Shown piece by piece: positions 7,272-17,297 of a DNA stretch of 33,928 nt. Origin of the DNA: an uncultured Prevotellaceae bacterium. Its GTDB lineage: Bacteria; Bacteroidota; Bacteroidia; Bacteroidales; Bacteroidaceae. Location of the stretch: NCBI GenBank assembly GCA_900314755.1, contig OMWH01000034.1, positions 1 to 33,928 of the forward strand, given 5' to 3'. The position numbers were made by a program, and so were the translations under genes. The notes below the pieces were generated by a model that had not been told where the DNA came from, ran no database searches, and was given only the letters and a program-made list of their open reading frames with translations. Within the stretch, counting starts at the first letter, position 1; the number at the start of each line of letters is the position of its first letter.

Positions 7272-7304
7272 AACAAACGCCAGCTTTTCCAGCTGGCGTT
7301 TGTT
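7272..7304 (-). terminator. Terminator of clpC
   Basis: AACAAACGCCAGCT and AGCTGGCGTTTGTT form a perfect 14-bp stem with a 5-base loop, 20 bases past the clpC stop. On the minus strand it is followed by GTTTTC. Confidence 0.85.
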
Positions 7305-7323
7305 AGGGAATATGTGTGGAATG

Positions 7324-9852
7324 TTAATGGGTGAACGACAGTTCGTCTTTCCCTTCCACCTTATTTATATATATAGTATCTCCGTTCTTGAGGTCACCAT
7401 TGACGATGAGTTCCGAGATTCCGTCCTCGATATACGTCTGGATGGCACGTTTCAAGGGGCGGGCACCAAACTGTACGTCGTATCCCTTCTCGGCGACAAA
7501 CTGTTTCGCCTCGTCGCTCAGGTTGATGGTATAGCCAAGGTCGCTGATGCGCTTATAGAGACCTTGCAGTTCCACGTCGATAATCTGCTTGATGGCTTCA
7601 AGGTCAAGCTGGTCGAAAGTGATGATCTCGTCCAGACGGTTAAGGAATTCTGGCGAGAACTGTTTCGACAGTGCTTTCTGCACGATGCTGCGGGCATGCT
7701 CCTTGTCCTGTTCGTTGAGCATCAGGGAGCCTGAGCCGCCACTGGTGAATCCCACGCCGCGTCCGAAGTCTTTCAGTTGGCGGGTACCGGCATTCGAGGT
7801 CATGATAATCACCGTGTTTCGGAAGTCTACAAAACGTCCGTTGCCATCTGTCAGTCGTCCCTCGTCAAGCACCTGCAGCAACAGGTTGAACACATTGCCA
7901 TGCGCCTTCTCTATCTCGTCGAGCAGTACGATGGAGTAGGGGTGACGACGCACCCGTTCCGTCAACTGTCCACCTTCCTCATAGCCTACATAGCCCGGAG
8001 GAGCACCAATCAGTCGTGACACGTTGAACGACTCCGTGTACTCACTCATGTCGACACGGATCAGTGCCTCACTGCTACCAAACATAAACTCGGCGAGTTT
8101 CTTGGCAAGGTAAGTCTTACCCACACCAGTCGGTCCGAGGAACATAAAGGCTCCGATAGGATGGTTGGGGTCTTTCAGTCCTACGCGGTTGCGCTGGATG
8201 GCACGTACCATTTTCTCTATTGCCTTGTCCTGTGCAATGACCTGTTGCTTCAGTTCCTGTGCCATGCCTTTCAGTCGGATGCCCTCCTCCTGTGCCATGC
8301 GCTGTACGGGGACACCCGTCATCATCGACACGACATCCTGCACCTCTTTCTCCGTCACCGTCTTACGGTCATCGATGTCACCCTCCTGCCATTTGCGGTT
8401 CATCTCCGCCAACTGGCTCTCCATCACTGTCTGACGGTCACGGTAGCCAGCTGCCAGTTCGAAGTTCTGGTTCTTGACGGCAAGCTGCTTCTTCTCCGTT
8501 ACCTCTTTCAGCTCTTGTTCCAGTTGTGCTATCTCAGGGGGTACTTGTACATTATTAAGATGTACGCGTGAGCCTACCTCGTCCATGGCGTCAATCGCCT
8601 TGTCAGGTTGCTGACGGTCACTGATATAGCGGTCTGTCAATTTGACACATGCAGACAGTGCGTCATCCGTGTAGTTCACATGGTGATGGTTCTCGTAGTG
8701 TCCTTTGATGTTATGCAGAATCTGCAGCGTCTCCTCTGACGTAGTAGGTTCGACGAGCACTTTTTGGAAACGGCGTTCCAATGCTCCGTCCTTCTCGATG
8801 GAGTTGCGGTATTCGTCGAGTGTCGTGGCACCGATGCACTGTATGGTTCCCCTTGCCAGTGCGGGTTTCAGAATGTTTGCCGCATCCATCGAGCCTGGTG
8901 TGGAACCAGCTCCGATGAGGGTGTGAATCTCGTCGATAAAGATAATCACATCCTGATTCTGTTCCAGTTCCTTGATGAGCTGGCGGATGCGTTCCTCAAA
9001 TTGTCCACGGTATTTCGTGCCAGCCACCACGCCCGTCAGGTCGAGGGTCACGAGTCGTTTGCCGAAGAGCATAGGTGAGCAGTCCCTGCGGGCAATCATC
9101 TGTGCCAATCCCTCTACGATGGCACTCTTGCCCACACCAGGCTCACCAATGAGGATGGGGTTGTTCTTCTTTCTGCGACCCAGAATCTCCACCACGCGCT
9201 GGATCTCCCGTTCACGCCCCACCACGGGGTCGAGTTTGTTGTCCAGAGCCTGTTGGGTGAGGTCTGTCGAGAAATTATCCAGCACCGGAGTCTTCGACTT
9301 TGCCTGTTTCGTCTGTGTGGTAGTGGTATGACTGCCCGATGCCGACTGTCGTTGACTGTTAGAGGTCTGTTCTTCCTCCTCTTCTTCAAAGTCCTCGTCT
9401 GGCAGTCCGATACCATTCTTGACACTGAATAGTGTCAGCGTATCCTCATAATTCATATTATTCATTTCCAATACTATTTTAGCTCCGTTGTCCACCTGGT
9501 CATGCAGGATGGCGAGCAGCAGGTGCTGTTCGTCCACACGGGTGGTGCGCTGGATACGTGCCTCCAGCACCGCCAGTTTCAGGATATTGCTGGCTTTTTC
9601 GTTTAGAACCAGTTCACTGGTATTGATAGGCATCCCGATCTCATCTTCTCTCACACGTGACTCCAGTTCCCTCTTCACATTTGAAGTGTTGATGGCAAGA
9701 CGGCGGAACACGTCATTGACGGGTCCCTCCTTGATGCGCATCATACCGAGCAACAGGTGTTCTGGTCCGACACTCCTGCTGGCGAGTCTTGCCGCTTCCT
9801 CGCGTGAGTAAGCGAGAATTTCCGATACCTTTGGTGAAAATTGACTTGTCAT
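7324..9852 (-). CDS. clpC: ATP-dependent Clp protease ATP-binding subunit ClpC
   Basis: This AAA+ unfoldase feeds substrates to ClpP. The 842 residues hold the Clp N-domain (about 4-145), then an acidic and Ser/Gln-rich linker (about 151-190). The first AAA domain has GEPGVGKS (236-243) and IIFIDE (303-308). A UVR-type coiled coil follows (about 462-486, AAGYRDRQ), then the second AAA domain with GPTGVGKT (573-580) and [13 protein letters not shown] loop (GRGVGF) is the expected ClpP contact. The UVR segment and VGF loop favour ClpC over ClpB or ClpA. It is a single gene with a consensus promoter at 9914-9945 and a strong terminator. Confidence 0.97.
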   Translation of the reverse strand: MTSQFSPKVSEILAYSREEAARLASRSVGPEHLLLGMMRIKEGPVNDVFRRLAINTSNVKRELESRVREDEIGMPINTSELVLNEKASNILKLAVLEARIQRTTRVDEQHLLLAILHDQVDNGAKIVLEMNNMNYEDTLTLFSVKNGIGLPDEDFEEEEEEQTSNSQRQSASGSHTTTTQTKQAKSKTPVLDNFSTDLTQQALDNKLDPVVGREREIQRVVEILGRRKKNNPILIGEPGVGKSAIVEGLAQMIARRDCSPMLFGKRLVTLDLTGVVAGTKYRGQFEERIRQLIKELEQNQDVIIFIDEIHTLIGAGSTPGSMDAANILKPALARGTIQCIGATTLDEYRNSIEKDGALERRFQKVLVEPTTSEETLQILHNIKGHYENHHHVNYTDDALSACVKLTDRYISDRQQPDKAIDAMDEVGSRVHLNNVQVPPEIAQLEQELKEVTEKKQLAVKNQNFELAAGYRDRQTVMESQLAEMNRKWQEGDIDDRKTVTEKEVQDVVSMMTGVPVQRMAQEEGIRLKGMAQELKQQVIAQDKAIEKMVRAIQRNRVGLKDPNHPIGAFMFLGPTGVGKTYLAKKLAEFMFGSSEALIRVDMSEYTESFNVSRLIGAPPGYVGYEEGGQLTERVRRHPYSIVLLDEIEKAHGNVFNLLLQVLDEGRLTDGNGRFVDFRNTVIIMTSNAGTRQLKDFGRGVGFTSGGSGSLMLNEQDKEHARSIVQKALSKQFSPEFLNRLDEIITFDQLDLEAIKQIIDVELQGLYKRISDLGYTINLSDEAKQFVAEKGYDVQFGARPLKRAIQTYIEDGISELIVNGDLKNGDTIYINKVEGKDELSFTH

Positions 9853-9913
9853 ACGTTAGTGTTTTCTACAAACATTGTGCCAAAACAACAGGATGGCATG
9901 GCTGTGAATGGTG

Positions 9914-9945
9914 CAAAAGTACAAATAAGTCGTTAGAAAACCAAA
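9914..9945 (-). promoter_or_regulatory. Promoter of clpC
   Basis: On the minus strand TTTG (9945-9942), a 20-base spacer and TACTTTTG (9921-9914). It lies about 60 bases upstream of the clpC ATG in the divergent clpC/gyrA region. Confidence 0.75.
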
Positions 9946-9985
9946 AGATTCTCGGTTTTTCTTTCCTTGGCATCGTTCTGAAATG

Positions 9986-10035
9986 AAAATAAATCCTAAT
10001 TTATTTTGCATTTTGCTCACTTATTCGTACCTTTA
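9986..10035 (+). promoter_or_regulatory. gyrA promoter P1 with AT palindrome over the -33 box
   Basis: TTTG (10005-10008), 19 bases, TACCTTTA (10028-10035). AAAATAAAT (9986-9994) and ATTTATTTT (9999-10007) form a perfect 9-bp inverted repeat that runs into the -33 box. This is the outermost of three promoters in tandem. Confidence 0.65.
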
Positions 10036-10079
10036 AGACCAAATTTAGTCTTGAAGGTAGGCTGCATCTCAAAAAAACT

Positions 10080-10120
10080 CAAATAATATTTGGTTTTTTG
10101 TTCGATTTGCACTACCTTTA
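10080..10120 (+). promoter_or_regulatory. gyrA promoter P2 with CAAATAnTATTTG palindrome
   Basis: TTTG (10089-10092), 20 bases, TACCTTTA (10113-10120). The -33 box is the right end of the palindrome CAAATAATATTTG (10080-10092). A-tract and T-tract flanks extend the symmetry. Confidence 0.7.
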
Positions 10121-10153
10121 ACTATGTTTAAGGTACTTTCGTTCGAAAAAACT

Positions 10154-10194
10154 CAAATATTATTTGGTTTTTTACTCACTTATGCGTACCTTTG
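10154..10194 (+). promoter_or_regulatory. gyrA promoter P3 with CAAATAnTATTTG palindrome
   Basis: TTTG (10163-10166), 20 bases, TACCTTTG (10187-10194), the best match of the three. CAAATATTATTTG (10154-10166) again covers the -33 box. P2 and P3 look like a duplicated unit, since their flanks AAAAAACT and GTTTTTT also match. The gyrA ATG is 73 bases downstream. Confidence 0.8.
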
Positions 10195-10267
10195 TACGCT
10201 AATTGAAAAAAGGTAAAAACGCGTCAGCGGGCTTTAAAATGCCCTTAAACGCAAAATAACAACAAAA

Positions 10268-12772
10268 ATGGATCAGACAATCGACAACGACAGAATTATC
10301 AAAATCAACATCGAGGAGGAGATGAAATCCTCGTATATCGACTACTCCATGTCGGTCATCGTAGCCCGTGCGCTGCCTGATGTACGTGACGGTTTCAAAC
10401 CGGTACACCGCCGTATCCTGTACGGTATGATGAACATCAACAACGTATCGACCCAGCCGTATAAGAAGTGTGCGCGCGTCGTCGGTGAGGTACTTGGTAA
10501 GTATCACCCCCATGGCGACTCCTCCGTCTATGGAGCATTGGTGCGTATGGCACAGGACTGGAACCTGCGTTATACACTCGTTGACGGACAGGGAAACTTC
10601 GGTTCCGTGGACGGTGACTCTCCTGCTGCCATGCGTTATACGGAGTGCCGCCTCTCGAAGATGGGTGAGCATATCATGGACGACTTGGAGAAGGATACCG
10701 TTGACATGATGAACAACTTCGACGACTCTTTGCAGGAGCCGACGGTGATGCCTACGAAGATTCCTAACCTGCTGGTGAACGGTGGTAACGGTATTGCTGT
10801 GGGTATGGCTACCAATATGCCGACCCATAACCTCGGTGAGGTGATTGATGGTTGCTGCGCTTATATAGACAATCCTGATATCGACACTGATGGACTGATG
10901 AAATATATCCCAGGTCCTGACTTCCCTACGGGAGCGTATATCTATGGCTTGCAGGGTGTGAAGGATGCCTATGAGACCGGTCGTGGACGTATCGTGATGC
11001 GTGCCAAGGCAGAGATAGAGAGTGGCGAGACCCATGATAAGATTGTGGTGACCGAGATCCCATACGGTGTCAACAAGGCTGACTTGGTGAAGTATATCGC
11101 AGACCTTGCCAACGAGCATAAGATTGAGGGTGTTGCCAATGTCAATGATGAGTCGGGTCGTCAGGGTATGCGTATTGTAGTAGACTGCAAGCGTGACTGC
11201 AATGCCAATGTGCTGCTGAATAAGCTCTTTAAGATGACCGCTCTGCAAAGCTCGTTCTCTGTGAATAACATCGCACTGGTGAAGGGACGTCCCCGTCTGC
11301 TGAACCTCAAGGAATGCGTGAAATATTTCGTGGAGCATCGTCATGATGTAACCATTCGCCGTACAAAGTTCGACTTGAAGAAAGCACAGGAGCGTGCTCA
11401 TATCTTGGAGGGCTTGATCATCGCTGTGAATAATATCGACGAGGTCGTACACATTATTAGAAATAGTAAGACCCCGAGTGATGCCCAGCATAACCTGGAG
11501 GAGCGTTTCAATTTGGATGAGCTGCAGTCAAAAGCAATTGTAGATATGCGTCTGTCTCAGTTGACGGGTCTGCGTGTTGACCAGTTGCATCAGGAGTTCG
11601 ACGACTTGCAGAAACTCATTGCCGACTTGCAGGAAATCCTTGATAACCCCGAGCGTTGCAAGCAGGTGATGAAGGACGAGCTGCAGGAAGTGAAAGAGAA
11701 ATATGGTGACGAGCGTCGTACGGAGATTATTCCTTTCGACCACGAGTTCAATGCCGAGGACTTCTATCCCGACGATCCTGTGGTGATTACCATTTCCCAC
11801 ATGGGTTATATCAAACGCACCAAGCTCGATGAGTTCCATGAGCAGGGCAGGGGTGGTGTCGGTGCCAAGGCTGCCCGCCACCGTGACAACGATTTCACCG
11901 AGTATATCTATCCTGCCACGATGCATAACACACTGCTCTTCTTCACCCAGAAGGGACGCTGCTACTGGCAGAAGTGCTATGAGATTCCTGAGGGTGACAA
12001 GAACTCAAAGGGTCGTGCCATCCAGAATATGCTGAATATCGAGCCGGATGATGCCATCAATGCAGTATTGCGCATCAAGAACTTCAATGATACAGAGTTC
12101 CTGAACTCACACTATGTGGTGTTCGCCACGAAGAATGGTGTCATCAAGAAGACTTGTCTGGAGGCATACAGCCGTCCACGTACCAATGGTGTTATCGCCA
12201 TCAATATCAACGAGGGCGACAAAGTGGTAGGTGTTCGTCTGACCAATGGACACAACGAGTTGCTGCTCGCCAACCGCAATGGTCGTGCCGTCCGTTTCAA
12301 CGAAGATCAGGTACGTACCATGGGACGTGTCTCAACTGGTGTTATCGGAATGCGTCTTGACGGTGGTGACGACGAAGTTGTCGGCATGGTATGCGTCAAC
12401 GACCCGCAGGCAGAGACCATCATGGTTGTCAGTGAGAATGGCTATGGAAAGCGCTCAGAGATAGAGGACTACCGTAAGACCAATCGTGGCACGAAGGGTG
12501 TGAAGACCTTGGCGATTACCGAGAAGACGGGTCGCCTGGTTGCTATCAAGGTAGTGACTGACGAGAATGACCTCATGATCATCAATAAGAGTGGTATCCT
12601 CATCCGTCTGAAAGTCGCTGATGTACGAGTGATGGGACGAGCTACCCAGGGAGTCCGTCTGATCAACCTGACGAAGAAGAACGACACTATTGCCAGTGTC
12701 TGCAAGGTGACATCCAGTCAGGAAGAGGATGTAGAAGAGGCAGAGATTGTCGATGAGGAAGAAGAGAATTAA
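10268..12772 (+). CDS. gyrA: DNA gyrase subunit A
   Basis: GyrA is the DNA-cleaving subunit of the A2B2 gyrase, which adds negative supercoils using ATP. The 834 residues are full length. The catalytic tyrosine is Tyr124 in AAMRYTE, and the quinolone region reads [17 protein letters not shown] (80-96). The C-terminal wrapping domain contains QGRGGVG (about 526-532), a variant of the GyrA box, which supports gyrase over topoisomerase IV. The tail is strongly acidic ([16 protein letters not shown]). Position 89, equivalent to E. coli Asp87, is Gly. Three tandem promoters precede it, and two repeat-protein genes follow, the first 45 bases later. Confidence 0.95.
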   Translation: MDQTIDNDRIIKINIEEEMKSSYIDYSMSVIVARALPDVRDGFKPVHRRILYGMMNINNVSTQPYKKCARVVGEVLGKYHPHGDSSVYGALVRMAQDWNLRYTLVDGQGNFGSVDGDSPAAMRYTECRLSKMGEHIMDDLEKDTVDMMNNFDDSLQEPTVMPTKIPNLLVNGGNGIAVGMATNMPTHNLGEVIDGCCAYIDNPDIDTDGLMKYIPGPDFPTGAYIYGLQGVKDAYETGRGRIVMRAKAEIESGETHDKIVVTEIPYGVNKADLVKYIADLANEHKIEGVANVNDESGRQGMRIVVDCKRDCNANVLLNKLFKMTALQSSFSVNNIALVKGRPRLLNLKECVKYFVEHRHDVTIRRTKFDLKKAQERAHILEGLIIAVNNIDEVVHIIRNSKTPSDAQHNLEERFNLDELQSKAIVDMRLSQLTGLRVDQLHQEFDDLQKLIADLQEILDNPERCKQVMKDELQEVKEKYGDERRTEIIPFDHEFNAEDFYPDDPVVITISHMGYIKRTKLDEFHEQGRGGVGAKAARHRDNDFTEYIYPATMHNTLLFFTQKGRCYWQKCYEIPEGDKNSKGRAIQNMLNIEPDDAINAVLRIKNFNDTEFLNSHYVVFATKNGVIKKTCLEAYSRPRTNGVIAININEGDKVVGVRLTNGHNELLLANRNGRAVRFNEDQVRTMGRVSTGVIGMRLDGGDDEVVGMVCVNDPQAETIMVVSENGYGKRSEIEDYRKTNRGTKGVKTLAITEKTGRLVAIKVVTDENDLMIINKSGILIRLKVADVRVMGRATQGVRLINLTKKNDTIASVCKVTSSQEEDVEEAEIVDEEEEN

Positions 12773-12817
12773 TCCGAATACTCAGAAAATAAATAGTTTA
12801 ACCAATATTAAAAGCTT

Positions 12818-14029
12818 ATGAAAAAAGTAATGATGATGGCATTGGCACTCGTAGCAAGTGCTACAGCCTTTGCCGGTGACAGTGACGCTTTGAAGGCTAT
12901 TAAGAAATCAAAGAACTATGCTGATGCCGCTCAGCTTGTGAAGACCTCACAGCTCGCTAACGACGAGGAGCGTGCCGAAGCATACAATAAACTGGTAGAC
13001 CTCGCCATGGAAAAGGTGGGTAAGGAGACGGGTACTATCGCCCAGAACCAGGCTGCCGCTCAGTTGGGTACAGGCAAGGAGGAGGCATACGACACCCTCG
13101 GACTGGGTGATGCCATCTGCAATGCCATTGCCGCAGCTATCGAGTGTAACAAGTATGACCAGCTTCCCAATGCAAAAGGTAAGGTTAAGCCACAATATGA
13201 TGAGAAGAACGCACAGCGCATCTGGGCTGTACGCACTCACTTGGTGAATATCGGTCAGGAAGAGGCTCGTAAGAACAATAATGCCGCTGTATTGAAATAC
13301 TGGGGTGCTTTCCTTGACTCAGACGCTGATCCTCTCTTTGCCGCTCAGGACCATGAGCAAGAGAAGGGATATATCGGACAGGTAGCCTTCTTCGCTGGAC
13401 GCTATGCCTTTGATGCTAAGCAGATGGAGCGTGCCGACAAGTACTTCGATATCGCTATGAAGGATCCCGAGATGAAGAAAGACGCTCTGACCTTTAAGTT
13501 GTACGCTGCAGGCAGCAACCTCAAGAGCAAGGAGGATTCTCTGAAGTATATTGATCAGCTGAAGACCCTTTATAACAATGATCCTGAGAATGACGTTCTC
13601 CTCGACAAGCTGTTCACTATGTACGATGGTATGAAGGACAAGGCTGCACAGACAGCACTGCTCGACAACCACCTCGCAAAGTATCCTAACAGCTTCGCCG
13701 CTCTTGCCAACAAGGGTATGATGGCTATCGCTGACAATAATGCTGAAGAAGGTGCTAACTGGCTCCGCAAGGCTGCTGCGTCAAGTCCTGAGAATCCTGT
13801 TATCCAGACCTACCTGGGTACCTGTCTGAGTGTACAGGCTGGTCAGACAGATGATGCCGCCAAGCGTAAGGCTCTCTACCAGGAGGCTGTACAGGCTCTC
13901 GACAAAGCTAAGCAGCTCGACCCCAACAAGCAGCAGGCTAACTGGGGATATAACCGCTATCAGGCATACTATGGACTCTATGGTGCTGATGACCCCAAGA
14001 CCAAGGATGCTGAACTGGACACTAAATAA
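12818..14029 (+). CDS. Periplasmic TPR-type repeat protein (first of a pair)
   Basis: This 403-residue protein has a signal peptide (MKKVMMMALALVASATAFA). The rest is helical and Ala/Lys-rich, with TPR-like spacing in the C-terminal half: LDNHLAKYPNSFAALANKG, then WLRKAAASSPENPVIQTYLG, then ALDKAKQLDPNKQQANW. TPR proteins are protein-binding scaffolds, and no enzyme motif is seen. It begins 45 bases after gyrA and is followed after 19 bases by a related gene, so all three probably share a transcript. The partner is unknown. Confidence 0.8.
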   Translation: MKKVMMMALALVASATAFAGDSDALKAIKKSKNYADAAQLVKTSQLANDEERAEAYNKLVDLAMEKVGKETGTIAQNQAAAQLGTGKEEAYDTLGLGDAICNAIAAAIECNKYDQLPNAKGKVKPQYDEKNAQRIWAVRTHLVNIGQEEARKNNNAAVLKYWGAFLDSDADPLFAAQDHEQEKGYIGQVAFFAGRYAFDAKQMERADKYFDIAMKDPEMKKDALTFKLYAAGSNLKSKEDSLKYIDQLKTLYNNDPENDVLLDKLFTMYDGMKDKAAQTALLDNHLAKYPNSFAALANKGMMAIADNNAEEGANWLRKAAASSPENPVIQTYLGTCLSVQAGQTDDAAKRKALYQEAVQALDKAKQLDPNKQQANWGYNRYQAYYGLYGADDPKTKDAELDTK

Positions 14030-14048
14030 ATAGAAATAATACTTGCAG

Positions 14049-15257
14049 ATGAAGAAGCAAAAAACAATGGTGCTGCTTCTCCTTCTGCTCATGATAACAC
14101 CGTGCCTGAGGGCTCAGAAGAAAGAGCTCAGTCAGGCACGGTCTTATATCAAGAGTGGGAAGGATTTTGACAAGGCGGAGAAACTGATGACCGACTTGTT
14201 GAAAAAGGATTCAGCTAACCGAACCAACGAGAAAATCTACCTGACATGGTTTCAGGCTGTCACAGAACAATATAAGGCAGCCAATGAGAAACTGTATCTG
14301 AAGCAGAAATATGACACCGCAGCTTTCTTCAATCTGACACGCCGGCTCTATAGCATTGCTGAGACACTGGATACGCTGGATGCCCGACCTGACGAAAAGG
14401 GGAGGGTGAAGATACGCTATCGTGAAGACCATGCTGAGATGCTCGACCAGTTACGCCCTAACCTCTATTTTGGAGGCACCTATTTCCTGAGGAAGGAGGA
14501 GCTTCCAACCGCCTACGATTTCTTCGAAACGTATCTGGATGCTGCCAGTAAGCCGCTCTTTACCGGCTATGACTATCAGGAGAAGGACAAGAGGATGCCG
14601 GAAGCAGCCTATTGGGCTTCTTATGCTGGGTATAAGATGCAGGATGCCGTAAAGACACTGAAATATTTCGACTGGGCAGTGAAGGATGAGGAAAGGGCAA
14701 AATTTGTGATGCAGTATGCTTGTGAGGCATATAACTGGCAAAAGGATGAGCAGGCATATCTCTTCATGCTCAAACGGGGATTTGACAATTATCCTGATTT
14801 CCCTTACTTCTTCCCTAGACTGGTTGATTACTATAATGCGAAAGAGCGTCCGGACTCTGCATTGTATTATGCGGAGGAGGCACTGGAGGAGTACCCGGAT
14901 GGTCAAATATTCCTTCTTGCCAAGTCGCTTGCCTTATTGAATCTGGAACGTTACGACGAGTGTATCAAGGTGAGTGAGCATTTGATTGCTCTTAACGACT
15001 CACTTCCCGAGCCATATTTCAATATTGCTACCGCAAAACTGAACCAGGTGCTGGCACTCGACCGCCGGAACCAGCCTCGTGTCTACCGTTCGCAGATGCA
15101 TAAACTGTATGCGGAGGCACGTCCCTATATGGAGGCATACCGGAAACTGGCTCCTGACGAGAAACAGAAATGGGCACCGGCTCTTTATCGTATCTACCTC
15201 AACCTGAATATGGGCAAGCAATTTGAGGAGATAGACAAGATCATGCGGAAGCTCTAA
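14049..15257 (+). CDS. Periplasmic TPR-type repeat protein (second of a pair)
   Basis: I chose the ATG at 14049 because it opens a signal peptide (MKKQKTMVLLLLLLMITPCLRA). The frame can also be read from a TTG six bases earlier. The product is 402 residues of helical repeats, for example DSALYYAEEALEEYPDGQIF and AKSLALLNLERYDECIKVSE. It resembles the upstream protein in order and motif: both have a PLF....D.E/QEK segment followed by a helix pair ending YFD.A.KD. The two are therefore likely diverged duplicates. A strong hairpin terminator at 15262 ends the gyrA operon. Function unknown. Confidence 0.8.
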   Translation: MKKQKTMVLLLLLLMITPCLRAQKKELSQARSYIKSGKDFDKAEKLMTDLLKKDSANRTNEKIYLTWFQAVTEQYKAANEKLYLKQKYDTAAFFNLTRRLYSIAETLDTLDARPDEKGRVKIRYREDHAEMLDQLRPNLYFGGTYFLRKEELPTAYDFFETYLDAASKPLFTGYDYQEKDKRMPEAAYWASYAGYKMQDAVKTLKYFDWAVKDEERAKFVMQYACEAYNWQKDEQAYLFMLKRGFDNYPDFPYFFPRLVDYYNAKERPDSALYYAEEALEEYPDGQIFLLAKSLALLNLERYDECIKVSEHLIALNDSLPEPYFNIATAKLNQVLALDRRNQPRVYRSQMHKLYAEARPYMEAYRKLAPDEKQKWAPALYRIYLNLNMGKQFEEIDKIMRKL

Positions 15258-15261
15258 TGCT

Positions 15262-15309
15262 AAAAAATCGAAAATAAATACCATTGTCGTATTTGTTTTC
15301 GATTTTTTT
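15262..15309 (+). terminator. Terminator of the gyrA operon
   Basis: AAAAATCGAAAATAAATAC pairs with GTATTTGTTTTCGATTTTT over 19 bp with one G-T wobble, around a 7-base loop. A T run follows. It starts five bases after the stop. Confidence 0.85.
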
Positions 15310-15311
15310 CT

Positions 15312-15319
15312 TATCTTTG
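15312..15319 (+). promoter_or_regulatory. Promoter -7 box of the phosphohexomutase gene
   Basis: TATCTTTG immediately follows the terminator stem. No TTTG lies at exactly 19-20 bases; one occurs 16 bases upstream within the stem, so terminator and promoter overlap. Confidence 0.6.
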
Positions 15320-15371
15320 TAAGTCAATATGTGCAACTGAATCTAAAACAAATTATATTATTTGAAGTATT

Positions 15372-17117
15372 ATGGAAAATAACGAACTCATTGCTCAGTG
15401 TGAGGCACGGGCAAAAGAATGGCTCTCTCCAGCCTTTGACGAGGAGACACGTAAGGAAGTACAGGCTATGTTGGACAATCCCGACAAGACAGCCCTTGTG
15501 GACGCTTTCTATCAGAATCTGGAATTTGGTACGGGTGGACTCCGTGGTATCATGGGTGCCGGTACTAACCGCATGAATAAGTATATCGTAGGTATGGCTA
15601 CTCAGGGCTTTGCCAACTATATCCTGAAGGCTTTCCCCGGCAAGCAGTGCTCTGTTGTCGTAGGTCATGACTGCCGTAACAACGGACGTATGTTCGCTGA
15701 GACCGTTGCTGACATCTTCTCTGCCAACGGCATCAAGGTTTATCTGTTCGAGAGCCTCCGTCCTACACCGGAGATCTCTTTCGCTATCCGTGAGCTGGGT
15801 GCCCAGGCTGGTGTGAACGTCACCGCTTCCCACAACCCTCGTGAGTATAATGGCTACAAGGCTTACTGGGATGATGGCGCACAGGTGCTGTCTCCACACG
15901 ATACGGGTATCATCGACGAGGTGAACAAGGTGACTATCAACGACGTGAAGTTTGAGGGTAACAAGGAGCTTATCGAGATTATCGGTGGTGAGATGGACTG
16001 GGACTATATCCAGGCTGTCCATGAGGCTATGATTGACCAGGAGGTCATCAACCGCCAGAAAGACCTCAATATCGTATACTCCGCTATGCACGGCACGGGT
16101 CGTCATATTGTTCCCATGGCACTGCGCTCTTGGGGCTTCCAGAATATCCATGTCGTTCCCGAGCAGATGGTAGTGGATGGTAACTTCCCCACCGTCGTTT
16201 CTCCTAACCCCGAGAATGCGGAGGCTATGACACTGGGTATGAAACTGGGTACCCGTCTGAATGCCGACCTCGTGATTGCCTCTGACCCCGATGCTGACCG
16301 TCTCGCTATCGTCGTCCGCAACCCGAAGGGCGAGTGGGAGATTATCAATGGTAACCAGACGGCAATGATGTTCTGCTGGTATATCATCACCAACCGTAAG
16401 AAGCTGGGTCTGATGAAGGGTAACGAGTTCCTCGTGAAGACCATCGTGACCTCTGAGGTTATCGCACAGATTGCCAAGAAGAACAATGTTGAGCTGTTCG
16501 ACGAGTTCACTGGCTTCAAGTGGATTGCCTACCGTATCCGTGTCAACGAGGGTAAGAAGAAGTATATCGGCGGTGGTGAGGAGAGCTTCGGCTTCCTGCC
16601 ATTCGACAAGGTACGTGACAAGGATGCTCCTGCCTCTATCTGTCTTATCTGTGAGATTGCCGCATGGGCTAAGGATCAGGGCAAGACACTCTACGACCTG
16701 CTGATGGACATCTACGCTGAGTATGGCTTCTCGAAGGAGACCACCATCAATGTGGTGAAGCCGGGTAAGAGTGGTGCCGACGAGATCAAGCAGATGATGG
16801 AGGACTTCCGTAAGAATCCTCCCACGGAACTGGGTGGCTCTAAGGTTTGTGTATGGAAGGACTTCCGTTCTCTGGAGCAGAAGAATGCCGACGGCACGAC
16901 CTGTAAGATTGACATGCCAGCTACGTCTAACGTGCTGCAGTGGTTCTGTGAGGATGGCACGAAGATCAGTGTCCGTCCTTCCGGTACCGAGCCAAAGATC
17001 AAGTTCTACTGCGAGATCAAGGATCCTTCCTTCAAGTGTGCCGGCTGCTACGAGCGTTGCACCAATGCCGCTATGGAGAAGGTTGCCGCTATCAAGAAGA
17101 GTCTGAACCTCGACTAA
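15372..17117 (+). CDS. Phosphoglucomutase/phosphomannomutase-family phospho-sugar mutase
   Basis: This enzyme interconverts hexose 1- and 6-phosphates and links central metabolism to glycan and nucleotide-sugar synthesis. The 581 residues contain the four family landmarks. TASHNP carries the phosphoserine Ser153, DPDADR binds the metal, GGEESFGF is the sugar loop, and RPSGTEPKIKFY binds the phosphate. The N-terminal FGTGGLRGIMG is also typical. The longer form fits the phosphoglucomutase-2-like branch, but the sugar preference cannot be read from sequence. It is a single gene between two hairpin terminators, with strong host-like codon use. Confidence 0.93.
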   Translation: MENNELIAQCEARAKEWLSPAFDEETRKEVQAMLDNPDKTALVDAFYQNLEFGTGGLRGIMGAGTNRMNKYIVGMATQGFANYILKAFPGKQCSVVVGHDCRNNGRMFAETVADIFSANGIKVYLFESLRPTPEISFAIRELGAQAGVNVTASHNPREYNGYKAYWDDGAQVLSPHDTGIIDEVNKVTINDVKFEGNKELIEIIGGEMDWDYIQAVHEAMIDQEVINRQKDLNIVYSAMHGTGRHIVPMALRSWGFQNIHVVPEQMVVDGNFPTVVSPNPENAEAMTLGMKLGTRLNADLVIASDPDADRLAIVVRNPKGEWEIINGNQTAMMFCWYIITNRKKLGLMKGNEFLVKTIVTSEVIAQIAKKNNVELFDEFTGFKWIAYRIRVNEGKKKYIGGGEESFGFLPFDKVRDKDAPASICLICEIAAWAKDQGKTLYDLLMDIYAEYGFSKETTINVVKPGKSGADEIKQMMEDFRKNPPTELGGSKVCVWKDFRSLEQKNADGTTCKIDMPATSNVLQWFCEDGTKISVRPSGTEPKIKFYCEIKDPSFKCAGCYERCTNAAMEKVAAIKKSLNLD

Positions 17118-17136
17118 TAGTATAAGGAAGAAAAAG

Positions 17137-17168
17137 GAGGGTGTGTCAAATAGGCACACCCTCTTTTT
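17137..17168 (+). terminator. Terminator after the phosphohexomutase gene
   Basis: GAGGGTGTG and CACACCCTC form a perfect 9-bp stem with a 9-base loop, followed by TTTTT. It starts 20 bases past the stop. Confidence 0.9.
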
Positions 17169-17182
17169 GATATATTCTTTTT

Positions 17183-17251
17183 TTATTTTCCCGTTCTGAC
17201 ATACTCCAGTGCACGTTCCAACTGGGCATCTATTCCTTTTAGTGCAAACAT
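17183..17251 (-). pseudogene. Possible relic of the C-terminus of a secreted peptidase-type gene
   Basis: On the minus strand the codons read MFALKGIDAQLERALEYVRT, then GK and a TAA stop. The phrase D.QLERALEYV resembles the C-terminal tail of S41/C-terminal-processing peptidases in Bacteroidales (from memory). Upstream of it lies the promoter of the next plus-strand gene and no matching domain, so at most a short leftover remains. It could also be a chance frame. Confidence 0.3.
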
Positions 17252-17288
17252 ATTTTGCGAAATGTCATGCCTGGTAGAAAAAAATGTG

Positions 17289-17297
17289 TATCTTTGC
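17289..17297 (+). promoter_or_regulatory. Promoter -7 box of the lipoprotein gene
   Basis: TATCTTTGC is a consensus -7 box, but no TTTG lies at the expected spacing. Its position rules out the longer reading frame that starts at 17262 and favours translation from 17340. Confidence 0.6.

Noticed and set aside
10071-10172. AAAAAAC...GTTTTTT symmetry upstream of gyrA as a pair of terminators
   Set aside because: The symmetry is centred on -33 boxes of well-spaced promoters, and no transcript from the left needs stopping there, since clpC is divergent.
10199-11491. 430-codon antisense frame opposite gyrA
   Set aside because: It arises from the codon bias of gyrA, is His/Val-rich without a domain, and lies wholly inside a certain gene.
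15324-17159. 611-codon antisense frame opposite the phosphohexomutase gene
   Set aside because: It mirrors a highly biased gene and extends over the terminators and promoter of that gene. No motif, no start signal.
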